From: Streptococcus suis
Lineage (GTDB): Bacteria; Bacillota; Bacilli; Lactobacillales; Streptococcaceae
Assembly: GCA_024583055.1 (NCBI GenBank)
Contig: CP102145.1
Location: forward strand, 310,001 to 374,000
Direction: 5' to 3'
Length of the DNA stretch: 64,000 nt
Shown: one piece after another, positions 16,131 through 24,699 of the stretch
How positions within the stretch are numbered: the stretch's first letter is position 1
Layout: each line of letters begins with the position of its first letter
The notes under the pieces: generated by a model
The model's database searches: none
What the model saw: the letters and a program-made list of their open reading frames with translations, nothing else
What the model was told of the DNA's origin: nothing
Program-made: the position numbers and the translations under genes

Positions 16131-16801
16131 TTGACAAGATACCCCACTCCCCGCACCGTATGAATGCGGTCAAAACCCAGTTCACCTGTTTTCTTGCGTA
16201 GTCGGGTCATATTGACATTGAGTGTATTTTGGTCGATAAATTCTTCATTTTCCCACAAGCTTTCCAACAAAACTTCCTTGCTCACAATCTGCCCAACCTG
16301 TTGCATAAGTGGCGTTAAGATTTTCGTCTCTGTCGGAGATAGCTGGATACTGGATTTGCCATCAGAAAAGCGCCCGTCAGGACTGAGTTTAAACTGATCC
16401 ACTTGCAAATCCGCTGTCTTACTAAATTGATTAACCCGACGTAGGAAGGCACCGATTTTGGCATCCAAAATCCCAAGTGAAAATGGCTTGGACACAAAAT
16501 CATCACCACCCATGTTCATAGCCATGACTGCATTCATCTCATCATCGCTAGAGGAGATAAAGATAATGGGCATGGTCATGGTTTTACGGATTTCCGTCGT
16601 CCAGTAAAACCCATTGTAATAAGGCAGGCTAATATCCATCAAGACCAGGTCTGGTTGGAACTCAACCACTTCCTGACTGACAGCTCGGAAATTCTGCACA
16701 CTTTCTACCTGATAAGATTTTCCCAAATGCTGCTTCAAGAGTTGGACAATTATCTCATCGTCTTCAACAATATAAATCTTCTCTTTTTTCATCATCTTCA
16801 T
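16127..16801 (-). CDS. OmpR-family response regulator (BceR-like)
   Basis: 224 residues from 16801; starts at 16795 or 16792 are also possible and none has a strong Shine-Dalgarno. The receiver domain has the acidic pair 'EDD', phosphoacceptor Asp56 in 'DLVLMDISLP' and the 'SKPF' Lys. A winged-helix DNA-binding domain follows (about 130-224, ending 'TVRGVGYLVK'). BceR relatives bind TNACA-N4-TGTAA, and exactly such boxes occur at 20785-20798 and 21768-21781 in this window, making those promoters likely targets (inference). Confidence 0.9.
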   Translation of the reverse strand: MKMMKKEKIYIVEDDEIIVQLLKQHLGKSYQVESVQNFRAVSQEVVEFQPDLVLMDISLPYYNGFYWTTEIRKTMTMPIIFISSSDDEMNAVMAMNMGGDDFVSKPFSLGILDAKIGAFLRRVNQFSKTADLQVDQFKLSPDGRFSDGKSSIQLSPTETKILTPLMQQVGQIVSKEVLLESLWENEEFIDQNTLNVNMTRLRKKTGELGFDRIHTVRGVGYLVK

Positions 16802-16806
16802 TCTGC

Positions 16807-16836
16807 AAAAGCCAGGACACAGGTCTTGGCTTTTTA
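16807..16836 (-). terminator. terminator between relBE and the two-component genes
   Basis: AAAAGCCAGGAC and GTCTTGGCTTTT (16807-16818 with 16823-16834) form a stem with T runs on both sides, directly at the end of relE. Confidence 0.6.
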
Positions 16837-17100
16837 TTTATATACTTCTTTTCGATGCCCGACTTCAAGGGCTGTTACGATCAATTTATCATCCTCAATG
16901 CTGACGATGACCCTGTAATTGCCGATACGGTACCGCCATTGGCCCGAACGATTGGCCGTCAAGGCTTTTCCGTATTGTCTGGGGTTGTCGGTCACATGAC
17001 TGGACAGGTAGTTGGTAATCTGTTTTTGGGTAAACTTATCCAACTTTTTCAATTGTTTAATAAAACGACTGGTCGGTACGAGTTTATAACAGGTCTTCAT
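16834..17100 (-). CDS. RelE/ParE-superfamily toxin
   Basis: 88 residues, the normal RelE length. 'YKLVPTSRFIKQLKKLDK', 'LTANRSGQWRYRIGNYRVIVSI' and the basic C-terminal 'VGHRKEVY' match RelE mRNA interferases, with the Arg/His/Tyr set placed as in active toxins. It overlaps the antitoxin gene by 17 bp. The pair sits between the Bce-type transporter and its two-component system, which divides that module. Confidence 0.9.
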   Translation of the reverse strand: MKTCYKLVPTSRFIKQLKKLDKFTQKQITNYLSSHVTDNPRQYGKALTANRSGQWRYRIGNYRVIVSIEDDKLIVTALEVGHRKEVYK

Positions 17101-17335
17101 CCGTCAACCCCAACTCTTCCAACATCTCCTCCCAGCTAATCGGCTCAATTCCATTCGCCAAGTCTGCTTGGTATTCTGCCCAAGCAATGTCTGCCACACG
17201 GGCATCGTATTCATCTTCAAGGGCTTCAAGGGTTTTAGTCCGAATGAGTTCTGACAAGCTGACACCTTCAAACTTTGCCATAGCCTGCATAAAGAGCTTG
17301 TCCTGCTCAGAAACTTTCAATGTAATAGCTGCCAT
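17084..17335 (-). CDS. RelB-like antitoxin (DUF6290 type)
   Basis: 83 residues. The N-terminal ribbon-helix-helix ('AAITLKVSEQDKLFMQAMAKFEGVSLSELIRTK', about 1-45) is followed by an acidic tail that would wrap the toxin. GAGG precedes the ATG at 17335. The promoter upstream carries a perfect TGGTATTACCA inverted repeat, the probable operator for autorepression. Confidence 0.9.
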   Translation of the reverse strand: MAAITLKVSEQDKLFMQAMAKFEGVSLSELIRTKTLEALEDEYDARVADIAWAEYQADLANGIEPISWEEMLEELGLTDEDLL

Positions 17336-17361
17336 TTTTCTTACCTCTTATAGTATTCCTT

Positions 17362-17400
17362 TGGTATTACCATTGTAACACTATTTCCCTAGAAATGCAA
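17362..17400 (-). promoter_or_regulatory. relBE promoter and operator
   Basis: Minus-strand -35 TTGCAT (17395-17400), a 17-bp spacer and -10 TACAAT (17372-17377). The palindrome TGGTATTACCA (17362-17372) touches the -10. Confidence 0.6.
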
Positions 17401-17427
17401 GAAATCTCGCACAAGGCGAGACTTCTG

Positions 17428-19398
17428 CTACCGTTCAATAATACGATAATAGGTTCGGCTGGTCCACTTGTAAATGACAAAGTAGATCAAGACAACTGCA
17501 AGCAATGTAATACCACTGACCGTATAAATCATTAGTGATGAAGTAACACCAAAACTCAGTAGCATTTGCTTCAGCATGACCAAGGCTACCACAAAATGCA
17601 CAGTTGCCATGACCAAAGGCATAAAGAAGACCGTAAGTGTTTGGGAGTTAATGGTCTTTTTGACCGCTGCTGCACTCATGCCCACTTCTTGTAGGATCTT
17701 GTAGGATTTCTTGTCTTCATGCCCTTCTGAATACTGCTTATAGTATATAATCAGGGCTGCACCCAGTAGGAAACTAATTCCCAGCAAGAAACCAGTAAAG
17801 AGGAAACCGCCTGTAAAGCCCATCTGTAAATTGTTGAAATCGGATTTTTGCATAGCATATCCTAGGAATTCTCCGTTTGCATCGTTGATATTATAAGAGT
17901 CCCCAGCTTGCTCACCAATCGAAGCAACCTCTTCATCAGTCAAGTCGGTAAAGACACGGTAGTCCAGACTGACTGTATACCCTTGCGGATTATTGGACTC
18001 GTAATACTCACGAACAGCATCCAACACAGTGTCATCACTGACTACCATAACGGCGGCATTTAGCGTATTGTAGTTGTCTGGGAAAATAGCCTGGTCAAGA
18101 TTGGCTACATTCTCAAAGGTTTGATCGCCTAAAACAAGCTCTTTCAACGATGGTTTTTCGCTCGGACGCATAAAGACCACTTGATTGGCAGCAAGCTCTG
18201 GCAGGTCATTCCCCAATTTTCTGAAATCATCTTGCGTGATGAAGTAGGTAAAGGCTATTTTGCTAAAGTCTGGATTGGAAATGGTTTCCGGGCTAATGAT
18301 AATCTCTTCACCACCATCATAGACCAACCCAGCTTGATAGGTCAGGTAGGATAGATTGTCATTAGCTTTTTCTGGAAAATGGCTGAGCACCGATTGCTGA
18401 TAGGCAGCTTCACCTTGACTTCTATCCGAAACTTTATAGGTAATAGATGTTTCCTTGGGATATAGTGCACCTGTCATACTGCTCATACCTGTATAAAGAG
18501 ACGTTGTGGTCGCAATGGTCACAAAGGCCATGACCGCAAGTAGCGTAATATTGGCCAAACCCGTTGCGTGCTGTTTCATCCGGAAAATCATCTGCGAAGT
18601 CGTAATGAAATGCTCTGGCGTATAGAAATACCGCTTGTTTTTCCGACGAGCCTTCAAATACCAAGTCATAAAGCTGATATAGAACAGATAGGTCCCCGCA
18701 ATGACAAAGAGCACTGCGATGAAGAAACGATAGATGACAACTAACCCTGCTGCTTTCGATGAAAGTGATAGGTAGTATCCAACACCCAGTCCCACTACAC
18801 CAAGGGCAGCCAGAAGGACATTGCCTTTTGGCTCCTTCTCCCCCTTCTCGCTGGCACGGAACAAAATCAGTGGACTGGTCTTACCAATGGTCCGAATGGC
18901 CAGCAATTCCAAGAGAAAGAAGATACCAGCAAAGAGAAAGGCGGTCATGACAAAGGCCAGAGGATCTATTCCAAAATGTAAATCACTATAATGTGTTATA
19001 TTGACAAAAATCAAGTAGAGAACATTTGCAAACACACCAGCTAAGACAGAACCAAGAACCACAACCAGTAAGAATATCATCATCAATTCTAGACTGGCTA
19101 TCAATGCTACCTTTTTCTTGTTCATCCCCAGAATGTTATAGAGACCAAATTCTCTCGCCCGTTGTTTCATCAAGAAATTAAAACTGTAAATCTCCATAAT
19201 GACCGAGAAAATGGTCAGAACAACAACACCAAGACCGATAGAAACGGCACCAGAGCCCATGGTCTTCATAACTGGACTCAGCATGAGCAAGAACATGGAA
19301 CAAATCAGAGTAAATAGCACAAGACTGGCTAAAACGAAGGGAGCAAACTCACCCATGGATTTTCGGATATTTTGCCCAGCAAGTTTGAGGTAAAACAT
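17428..19398 (-). CDS. BceB-type ABC transporter permease
   Basis: 656 residues. It has the FtsX/BceB layout: one N-terminal helix, groups of transmembrane helices, a large extracytoplasmic domain between about 300 and 530, then three final helices. BceAB transporters free cell-wall precursors from peptide antibiotics and signal to their cognate kinase (family knowledge). It starts immediately after the ATPase stop, so the two are co-translated. The drug bound by the large loop cannot be predicted. Confidence 0.9.
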   Translation of the reverse strand: MFYLKLAGQNIRKSMGEFAPFVLASLVLFTLICSMFLLMLSPVMKTMGSGAVSIGLGVVVLTIFSVIMEIYSFNFLMKQRAREFGLYNILGMNKKKVALIASLELMMIFLLVVVLGSVLAGVFANVLYLIFVNITHYSDLHFGIDPLAFVMTAFLFAGIFFLLELLAIRTIGKTSPLILFRASEKGEKEPKGNVLLAALGVVGLGVGYYLSLSSKAAGLVVIYRFFIAVLFVIAGTYLFYISFMTWYLKARRKNKRYFYTPEHFITTSQMIFRMKQHATGLANITLLAVMAFVTIATTTSLYTGMSSMTGALYPKETSITYKVSDRSQGEAAYQQSVLSHFPEKANDNLSYLTYQAGLVYDGGEEIIISPETISNPDFSKIAFTYFITQDDFRKLGNDLPELAANQVVFMRPSEKPSLKELVLGDQTFENVANLDQAIFPDNYNTLNAAVMVVSDDTVLDAVREYYESNNPQGYTVSLDYRVFTDLTDEEVASIGEQAGDSYNINDANGEFLGYAMQKSDFNNLQMGFTGGFLFTGFLLGISFLLGAALIIYYKQYSEGHEDKKSYKILQEVGMSAAAVKKTINSQTLTVFFMPLVMATVHFVVALVMLKQMLLSFGVTSSLMIYTVSGITLLAVVLIYFVIYKWTSRTYYRIIER

Positions 19399-20151
19399 CT
19401 ACTCACCCCCTAAAAGTGCAGACATATTGAGCGAAATTTCCTTGGCAAAGTCCTGATTACTCTTGCCTGCCTTGTACAATTGATGGAAAATCCGACCATC
19501 CTTGATGAAGAGGACTCGTTTGGCATGGCTGGCTGCATTGGCTGAGTGGGTCACCATGAGAATAGTTTGCCCGTCACGGTTAATCTCTTCAAACAAATTC
19601 AGCAAGTCTTCCGAATTGCGGTAATCTAGGGCAGCTGTCGGTTCGTCCGCTAGGATAATCTGTGGCTGGGTAATCAAACTACGAGCAATGGCCACGCGCT
19701 GCTTTTGTCCACCAGAAAGTTCAAAAGGACGTTTTTTCAGCAAATCTTGAATCCGCAGTTTTGGCGCCAAAACTTTCAAACGTTTTTCCATTTCCTCATA
19801 GCCAGTACGTGCCAATACCAGAGGTAAAAAGATATTGTCTTGGATGGACAGGGTATCCAAGAGATTAAAATCTTGGAAAACAAAACCTAGATTACGCAAA
19901 CGGAAATCGGCCAGCTCGCTCTCCTTGATTTTGGTAATATCTTGATTGTTCAAGAGAACAGAGCCACGAGTTGGCTTGTCCAGGGTTGCAAGAATGTTGA
20001 GTAAGGTCGTTTTACCAGAACCACTTTCGCCCATAATTGCAATGAATTCACCCTTATCGACTTTGAAGTCCACATCTTGAAGGGCACGCGTTTCCTCTTT
20101 TGAAAAACGTGTGCGGTAAACTTTTTCTAAATGATTGATTTCTAATAACAT
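19399..20151 (-). CDS. BceA-type ABC transporter ATP-binding protein
   Basis: 250 residues with Walker A '[12 protein letters not shown]', the signature 'LSGGQKQR', Walker B '[12 protein letters not shown]' and the switch His in 'MVTHS'. It pairs with the permease downstream and is preceded by the lipoprotein gene with an 8-bp gap. The order peptide-lipoprotein-ATPase-permease suggests a single transcript from the BceR-box promoter near 20740. Confidence 0.93.
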   Translation of the reverse strand: MLLEINHLEKVYRTRFSKEETRALQDVDFKVDKGEFIAIMGESGSGKTTLLNILATLDKPTRGSVLLNNQDITKIKESELADFRLRNLGFVFQDFNLLDTLSIQDNIFLPLVLARTGYEEMEKRLKVLAPKLRIQDLLKKRPFELSGGQKQRVAIARSLITQPQIILADEPTAALDYRNSEDLLNLFEEINRDGQTILMVTHSANAASHAKRVLFIKDGRIFHQLYKAGKSNQDFAKEISLNMSALLGGE

Positions 20152-20159
20152 ACAAACTC

Positions 20160-20549
20160 CTAATTGTTTTCTTTGGATAAATCAACTGTATCAAGTAATG
20201 CTTGATAGTCGATTCGGTCTGATTCAGCAATATTATCTTCTAAATCCACCTTATAATAACCATCCTGGACACCGATGGCCCATTCTTTGTTAGTGGTTAT
20301 ATAGAGATTATTCAAGGATACTGTCTTTTTCACTGCCCCTTCTTCTTTGACAACAGGCCAATCCATAAACGGAACTTCTGTTCCTTGAATACTATCTTCG
20401 GCAACTTCCTGTTTGCTAACGGCATAGTCTTTTCCTTTGTAATGGAAAGTTTGATAGCCCTCATCAAAGCTAAGGCCTGCTGAAGAGGAAGAACAAGCAG
20501 CTAACATTATACTGCCCAAAGCCAGCAAGCTAAATACTTTCTTTTTCAT
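20160..20549 (-). CDS. small lipoprotein of the Bce-type operon
   Basis: 129 residues. A classic lipoprotein signal with lipobox 'MLAAC' (Cys19) is followed by a Ser-rich linker and a compact domain with Tyr- and Trp-rich strands. Surface lipoproteins in such operons can act as immunity factors (NisI-like role), but I see no recognisable family motif. It is 8 bp from the ATPase gene and directly after a 46-residue ORF. Confidence 0.8.
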   Translation of the reverse strand: MKKKVFSLLALGSIMLAACSSSSAGLSFDEGYQTFHYKGKDYAVSKQEVAEDSIQGTEVPFMDWPVVKEEGAVKKTVSLNNLYITTNKEWAIGVQDGYYKVDLEDNIAESDRIDYQALLDTVDLSKENN

Positions 20550-20561
20550 CGTTTCCTCCCT

Positions 20562-20702
20562 CTAGTATGCCATAAATCGCATACTTTGCAAATCATGGGC
20601 GAGCTCTTCTAAGAATAAGGTTTGTTCCATGAGTTCAGCTTTCTCTTTTTCTGAGAATACCTTTTCTTCTATTCTCTTTGCTTGTAGAAATTTGAATGAC
20701 AT
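20562..20702 (-). CDS. small basic/acidic helical peptide, first gene of the Bce-type operon (46 aa)
   Basis: 46 residues starting 'MSFKFLQAKRIEEK', largely charged and probably one long helix, ending 'RFMAY'. GAAGGA precedes the ATG. It lies between the BceR-box promoter and the lipoprotein gene. A paralogous sequence with the same first eight residues lies after the second BceR-box promoter at 21685. I know of no described family; a leader or regulatory role is possible (inference). Confidence 0.65.
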   Translation of the reverse strand: MSFKFLQAKRIEEKVFSEKEKAELMEQTLFLEELAHDLQSMRFMAY

Positions 20703-20734
20703 ATGATTTCCTTCTTTCTGTTTCTTATGAGTTT

Positions 20735-20798
20735 ATTATAGATGATTTAGTCAACCTATTCACTTACAGTTCTGACGCAAAAACTTACAAGATTGTAA
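20735..20798 (-). promoter_or_regulatory. BceR-type regulated promoter (operon A)
   Basis: -10 TATAAT (20735-20740, minus strand) with no good -35. Upstream are two boxes whose starts are 21 bp apart: TTACA-GTTC-TGACG (20764-20777) and TTACA-AGAT-TGTAA (20785-20798). The second fits the BceR consensus TNACA-N4-TGTAA exactly. A weak -35 plus upstream boxes suggests activation. Confidence 0.75.
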
Positions 20799-20800
20799 GT

Positions 20801-21538
20801 TTAGAGAAAATAACCAATCGTGGCCAGTAGCCACAAATGAAGCGGATAGAAGATGTAAAAGAAATAACGTGAAAACGCTGTGCGGGGCCCTGCTTGTCCA
20901 TTATAATGACTTAGAATTGGCAAGACTAAGATAAATAACCAGTCAGCATTGTAGAGCATCATCTGGACAGTCATTTCAATACTTTCATAAGGCTGATAGG
21001 ACAAAAATAGCAAGAATAGGGCAAATAACCCGTAGAACAAGTTGCGTTTGAATAGTGACTTACGACCTAAATAGGTGATGAGGATGAAGGGCAAGACCAC
21101 ATAGCCACCTTCTGTTAAAAAGGCACCTAAGATGGTCAACAGTCCAACCGATAGGACTTGAAGGATTTGTTGCTTTCTAGTGTGTTCAGCAAAATTTCTA
21201 AGACAAACCAGTAAAGTTAATCCAACAGCTAATGTCAAAAAGATATTGTTACCGATGTAAATATCTTTTGATTGGTAAAGACTGTTTATCAAAACATTTC
21301 CAGTGGCCATCAGCCCTGCTGCACCATATAGTCGCAAAAGATAGTTTTTGACATTTCTCGTATGAAGATAGCCTTCAACCAACATGTAGGCAAAGAAGAC
21401 TGCGACGCATCGAGTGACCATGTGAAAGACCATACTAAGTTGGTCTGGGATAAAATCTGGTATGATTTTCAGATGATCCAAAACCATTATGCCAGCCATA
21501 GCGAGTTTCAGTTGATATGCATTGTACGATTTCACCAC
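20801..21538 (-). CDS. TraX-family membrane protein
   Basis: 245 residues, with eight or so hydrophobic segments. The opening 'LKLAMAGIMVLDHL' and the closing 'FFYIFYPLHLWLLATIGYF' are typical of TraX-like acyltransferase-fold proteins. E. coli TraX acetylates pilin, but chromosomal streptococcal members have no known substrate. It follows the second BceR-box promoter and the broken peptide gene, so it is probably induced with the neighbouring ABC operon. Its stop is three bases from box 2 of operon A. Confidence 0.8.
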   Translation of the reverse strand: MVKSYNAYQLKLAMAGIMVLDHLKIIPDFIPDQLSMVFHMVTRCVAVFFAYMLVEGYLHTRNVKNYLLRLYGAAGLMATGNVLINSLYQSKDIYIGNNIFLTLAVGLTLLVCLRNFAEHTRKQQILQVLSVGLLTILGAFLTEGGYVVLPFILITYLGRKSLFKRNLFYGLFALFLLFLSYQPYESIEMTVQMMLYNADWLFILVLPILSHYNGQAGPRTAFSRYFFYIFYPLHLWLLATIGYFL

Positions 21539-21546
21539 TTAAACCT

Positions 21547-21685
21547 CCTAGTACATCCAGTTACGTTGAAAGAGTTCGTGTTCTAATTCGAATAGTAATT
21601 CAGCTTGTTTTTCCTGTTTTTCTTGTCGTTTACTTTCTTGTGTTTTACCAAAAATGTGTTTTGCTTGTAAAAATTTGAATGACAT
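21547..21685 (-). pseudogene. second small-peptide gene, frameshifted
   Basis: It starts 'MSFKFLQAK', identical for nine residues to the peptide at 20702, but one extra A in a run of five near codon 9 leads to a stop after 13 codons. Removing one A restores a 45-residue charged helix ending 'LFQRNWMY'. GAAGGA lies upstream. It could be a sequence error, phase variation at the A run, or true decay. Confidence 0.6.
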
Positions 21686-21717
21686 AAACTTTCCTTCTCT
21701 CTGTTTCTTATGAGTCT

Positions 21718-21781
21718 ATTATAGAAAATAGTTCTGCCTTGTTCCCTTACAGTTCTGACGCAAAAACTTACAAGATTGTAA
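21718..21781 (-). promoter_or_regulatory. BceR-type regulated promoter (operon B)
   Basis: -10 TATAAT (21718-21723) with boxes TTACA-GTTC-TGACG (21747-21760) and TTACA-AGAT-TGTAA (21768-21781). The spacing and box bases are identical to operon A, while the DNA between boxes and -10 differs, so the match is functional and not just a recent copy. Confidence 0.75.
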
Positions 21782-21823
21782 GAAAAGAAAAAAGACACCA
21801 TTTCTGGCATCTTTCAATTCATT

Positions 21824-22990
21824 CTATTTTGTTAAACCAATGTAGGCAATCATTTCATCCAACTCTTCCTTGCTCTCTGTCACAAGGAGGTAGGCATCAT
21901 TTCCTTGCAATTCTGCAAAGGCATCTGGCATGCGTTTGACGGTTTTAATCTTACCAGCGAATTTCTGATGAATGTCATCTGCAGAGTGAACATAGTCAGT
22001 TGTATCACGACGAGTTGCTACCAAGCAGTATTGTGGTTCAAATCTACGTTCCTCAACTGTACCACCTGTTGCAACATTGGCATAATCACGGAAAAGATCA
22101 ATGGAATGGGCATAGTTGTAGGCTTCAACTGTGAAACCACCTGCCATACGGTTGTTGTATTCAATGGCAATGTAATCATCACCTTCCTTGAAAAATTCAA
22201 TATGGAAGAAACGCTCCCTCATACCAAAAGCCTTGATAATAGCTCTGCCATATTCCACCAACTTAGGATCCAGCTCTTTCTCGATAAAGTAGGCATTGTC
22301 CTTCTTGGTTTGCATCAACTCAAACGGTGTGTGAGTATAGGTCAAGCCTGTTTCAAAAATAACATTGCCGTCATGGTCTAACAAACCATCATAAGTAGTG
22401 ATAATACTTGAATTGACGAATTTTTCAAAGAAATAGACAGTGGTTCTATCCCAGTTTTCAATAAATCGATCAAAATCTTCTTTATTCTCGATTTTGAAGG
22501 TACCAGATGCACCAACACCATTATCTGGCTTAGCAATCATTGGGAATCCAACATTCTTCAAAGCTCTGCCAAAGTCACGATCTGTTTTAACAACAACACC
22601 TGGAACGACTGGAACTCCTGCTTTTTTGAAATATTTTTTCATTTCAGACTTAAATTTAGTCTTTTTCAGGTGTTTTGGTTTGGCTCCAAAGATATTAAAT
22701 TGCTCACGGAGGGCTGCGTCGTTTTCAAGCCAGTGCTCATTGTGGGATTCTACACGATCAATTGGTCCATGTTTGTAAATCAAGAAAGCAGCTGCACGCT
22801 TAACTTCGTCAATATTTTCCAAATCTTCCACACGGAAATATTCTGTTAAGGCATTGCGGAGCTCTTCTGGTAATTGATCGTAAGGCTCTTGTCCAATACC
22901 TAGAACGGTAACACCTTCTTTTTTAGCCAATTCAATGGTAAATGGTTGAAAATTTTCTGGATAAAAGGGAGAAATAACGAGATAATTCAT
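21824..22990 (-). CDS. ATP-grasp ligase-like protein
   Basis: 388 residues. A pre-ATP-grasp N-terminal region is followed by the ATP-grasp fold: 'FPMIAKPDNGVGASGTFKI' is the glycine-rich phosphate-binding loop, 'FFEKFV' gives the adenine-binding segment, and 'FHIEFF..IAIEYNNRMAGGF' carries the Mg2+-binding Glu and Asn. Such enzymes join a carboxylate to an amine or thiol. The substrate is unknown. The gene is the last of a three-gene operon with two esterase-like proteins, a grouping also seen in other streptococci. Confidence 0.8.
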   Translation of the reverse strand: MNYLVISPFYPENFQPFTIELAKKEGVTVLGIGQEPYDQLPEELRNALTEYFRVEDLENIDEVKRAAAFLIYKHGPIDRVESHNEHWLENDAALREQFNIFGAKPKHLKKTKFKSEMKKYFKKAGVPVVPGVVVKTDRDFGRALKNVGFPMIAKPDNGVGASGTFKIENKEDFDRFIENWDRTTVYFFEKFVNSSIITTYDGLLDHDGNVIFETGLTYTHTPFELMQTKKDNAYFIEKELDPKLVEYGRAIIKAFGMRERFFHIEFFKEGDDYIAIEYNNRMAGGFTVEAYNYAHSIDLFRDYANVATGGTVEERRFEPQYCLVATRRDTTDYVHSADDIHQKFAGKIKTVKRMPDAFAELQGNDAYLLVTESKEELDEMIAYIGLTK

Positions 22991-23010
22991 AGGCAGTCCT
23001 TTCTAATTTT

Positions 23011-23757
23011 TTAAAGTCCGATGGAGTGAAGGAAGAAAGGCATTTGTTTCCTCCACCAAACCCAATCATGCGCCACATCCGTACCCCAGGTATCGAACCA
23101 AGCTGGGATATTTTTCTCTTCAAATGCGCGTTTTAGATTATAAAATGAGTCTAAGCCATCTTGCTCCCAATCGCCCAAGCCTGTGCAGACAATGATATCA
23201 GCCTGACGGTATTTATCAATAAACCAGCCGTCGTTTTGGTTCCAAATGTAATCTGATGGTGAGTTCTGATAAACGACATCATCATGTCCATAATCATGGT
23301 TGTTGTTAAAGAATCGAGCATCATAGACACCTGAAAGTGCAATAACTTTTGTGAAAACATCTGGATGTTGCAGGAAGAAGTTGAGCGCGTGGTATGCACC
23401 CATTGAGCAACCAGTTGTCATCATCCCATCAAACCAACCAGTCTTATGTTTAATAAATGGAATCGCTTCTTCAATCACATAACGTTCATAGGCACGGTGA
23501 GCTTCAGCCTTATCATGAATAGACTTCCAGTCCGCCAACCAACTTTCCTTATCGTGACTGGTTAGGGTGAAAAATTGAACATGACCAGCCTCGATAGAGC
23601 CACGACAAGCTTCAATCATTCCAAAATCTGCGTATTCATTGTACGAACCGCCTGATGAGGCAAAAACAACTACTGGAATACCCGCGTGACCATATCTGTT
23701 CACATTCATTTCTCGACCAAGATGGCCAGACCAGTGACTTAAAAATTCTACATGCAT
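23011..23757 (-). CDS. esterase-family alpha/beta hydrolase
   Basis: 248 residues from the Met at 23757, which has AGGAG at good spacing (a Met two codons earlier is too close). The nucleophile elbow 'TTGCSMGAYHA' gives Ser118, with 'ICTGLGDWE' and a late 'AHDWVWW' His providing the rest of the triad. It resembles the putative esterase (esterase D/YqiA-like) family. It sits between another hydrolase and the ATP-grasp gene with short gaps (27 and 20 bp), so all three probably act in one pathway. Confidence 0.8.
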   Translation of the reverse strand: MHVEFLSHWSGHLGREMNVNRYGHAGIPVVVFASSGGSYNEYADFGMIEACRGSIEAGHVQFFTLTSHDKESWLADWKSIHDKAEAHRAYERYVIEEAIPFIKHKTGWFDGMMTTGCSMGAYHALNFFLQHPDVFTKVIALSGVYDARFFNNNHDYGHDDVVYQNSPSDYIWNQNDGWFIDKYRQADIIVCTGLGDWEQDGLDSFYNLKRAFEEKNIPAWFDTWGTDVAHDWVWWRKQMPFFLHSIGL

Positions 23758-23784
23758 ATTCATTCTCCTAACTAATTCTTTACA

Positions 23785-24609
23785 TTACCATTTTTCGCTT
23801 AAAAAGCGCAAGCAATCTGGCAAATAAGCTGCCCAAGCTTCCTCATTATGAATGGCACCGGAAACAACTTCCAAGGCAATATTGTCCAAATCAACCCCAC
23901 CTGCTATCAATTGACGATAGTAAGTCAGAGAGGAATTGATATAGGATTGCTTGATATTACCTGCCATCAGGGTTTTATCTGTATCATCTGCTTCTTCTGT
24001 TCCAACGTAGATATAAACACGTTGGTCCTTATCCAAGGCTTGTCGTTCAATATAACGGTCGAAAGCTTCTTGATGTAGCCAGTTTGCAGAAGAAAATACT
24101 CCCAAACAGCCGATTTGGTCCTGATAGGCCAATCCCATAAACTGAGTGATATTACCGCCAAGTGATGAGCCGATCATGGCGGTGTGAGCCTTGTCAGGCT
24201 TGGTGCGATAGGTTTGGTCAATGAAGGGCTTGACCACATCCATGACAAATTCAGCATACAGGGTCCCTTTCCCACCAAACTGAATACCAGGAATGCCCAT
24301 CTCACTATACTTCCAAGCAGCATATTCATGCATGCGCTCCAAACCATCATTGTCAATGGCCACAATAATCATTTTTTCAATATCAGGATTTCGTTTGATA
24401 GTTGGAATCACCTTCCAGGAATGTCCTGAAAAGGCTTCTTTACTATACAAGACATTTTGTCCGTCATGAAAATAGACAACTGGGTAGGTTTTATCCACAT
24501 CTTCCTCATATCCTTTTGGCAATAAGACACGGACTCGGCGTTTTCTAGTTGTAAATGGCACTTCCAATTCATGCGTTTTCATATCCAAATAAAAGTAGGA
24601 CTTATTCAT
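23785..24609 (-). CDS. alpha/beta hydrolase, putative esterase (Fes/IroE-like fold)
   Basis: 274 residues. 'YPVVYFHDGQNVLY' and the nucleophile elbow 'AMIGSSLGGNITQF' are hallmarks of the putative esterase family that includes enterochelin esterases. A late 'GAIHNEEAWAAYLP' gives the likely His. There is no signal peptide, so it acts in the cytosol. It is the first gene of the operon, has its own promoter and a CodY-like box, and ATGAAT.. starts after an AAAGAGATAG-type ribosome site. Confidence 0.82.
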   Translation of the reverse strand: MNKSYFYLDMKTHELEVPFTTRKRRVRVLLPKGYEEDVDKTYPVVYFHDGQNVLYSKEAFSGHSWKVIPTIKRNPDIEKMIIVAIDNDGLERMHEYAAWKYSEMGIPGIQFGGKGTLYAEFVMDVVKPFIDQTYRTKPDKAHTAMIGSSLGGNITQFMGLAYQDQIGCLGVFSSANWLHQEAFDRYIERQALDKDQRVYIYVGTEEADDTDKTLMAGNIKQSYINSSLTYYRQLIAGGVDLDNIALEVVSGAIHNEEAWAAYLPDCLRFLSEKW

Positions 24610-24638
24610 TGCTATCTCTTTCTAACAGTGTTTTTAGT

Positions 24639-24674
24639 ATTATACCACAGATTTTCTGAAATATTCAGAAAATT
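24639..24674 (-). promoter_or_regulatory. promoter with CodY-like box for the esterase/ATP-grasp operon
   Basis: Extended -10 TGGTATAAT (TATAAT at 24639-24644). Upstream AATTTTCTGAATATT (24660-24674, minus strand) matches the CodY consensus AATTTTCWGAAAATT at 14 of 15 positions, and an overlapping second half-site lies between it and the -10. This suggests repression when branched-chain amino acids and GTP are high. Confidence 0.6.
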
Positions 24675-24699
24675 TAGTTATATTACGTCATTTTTCGGA

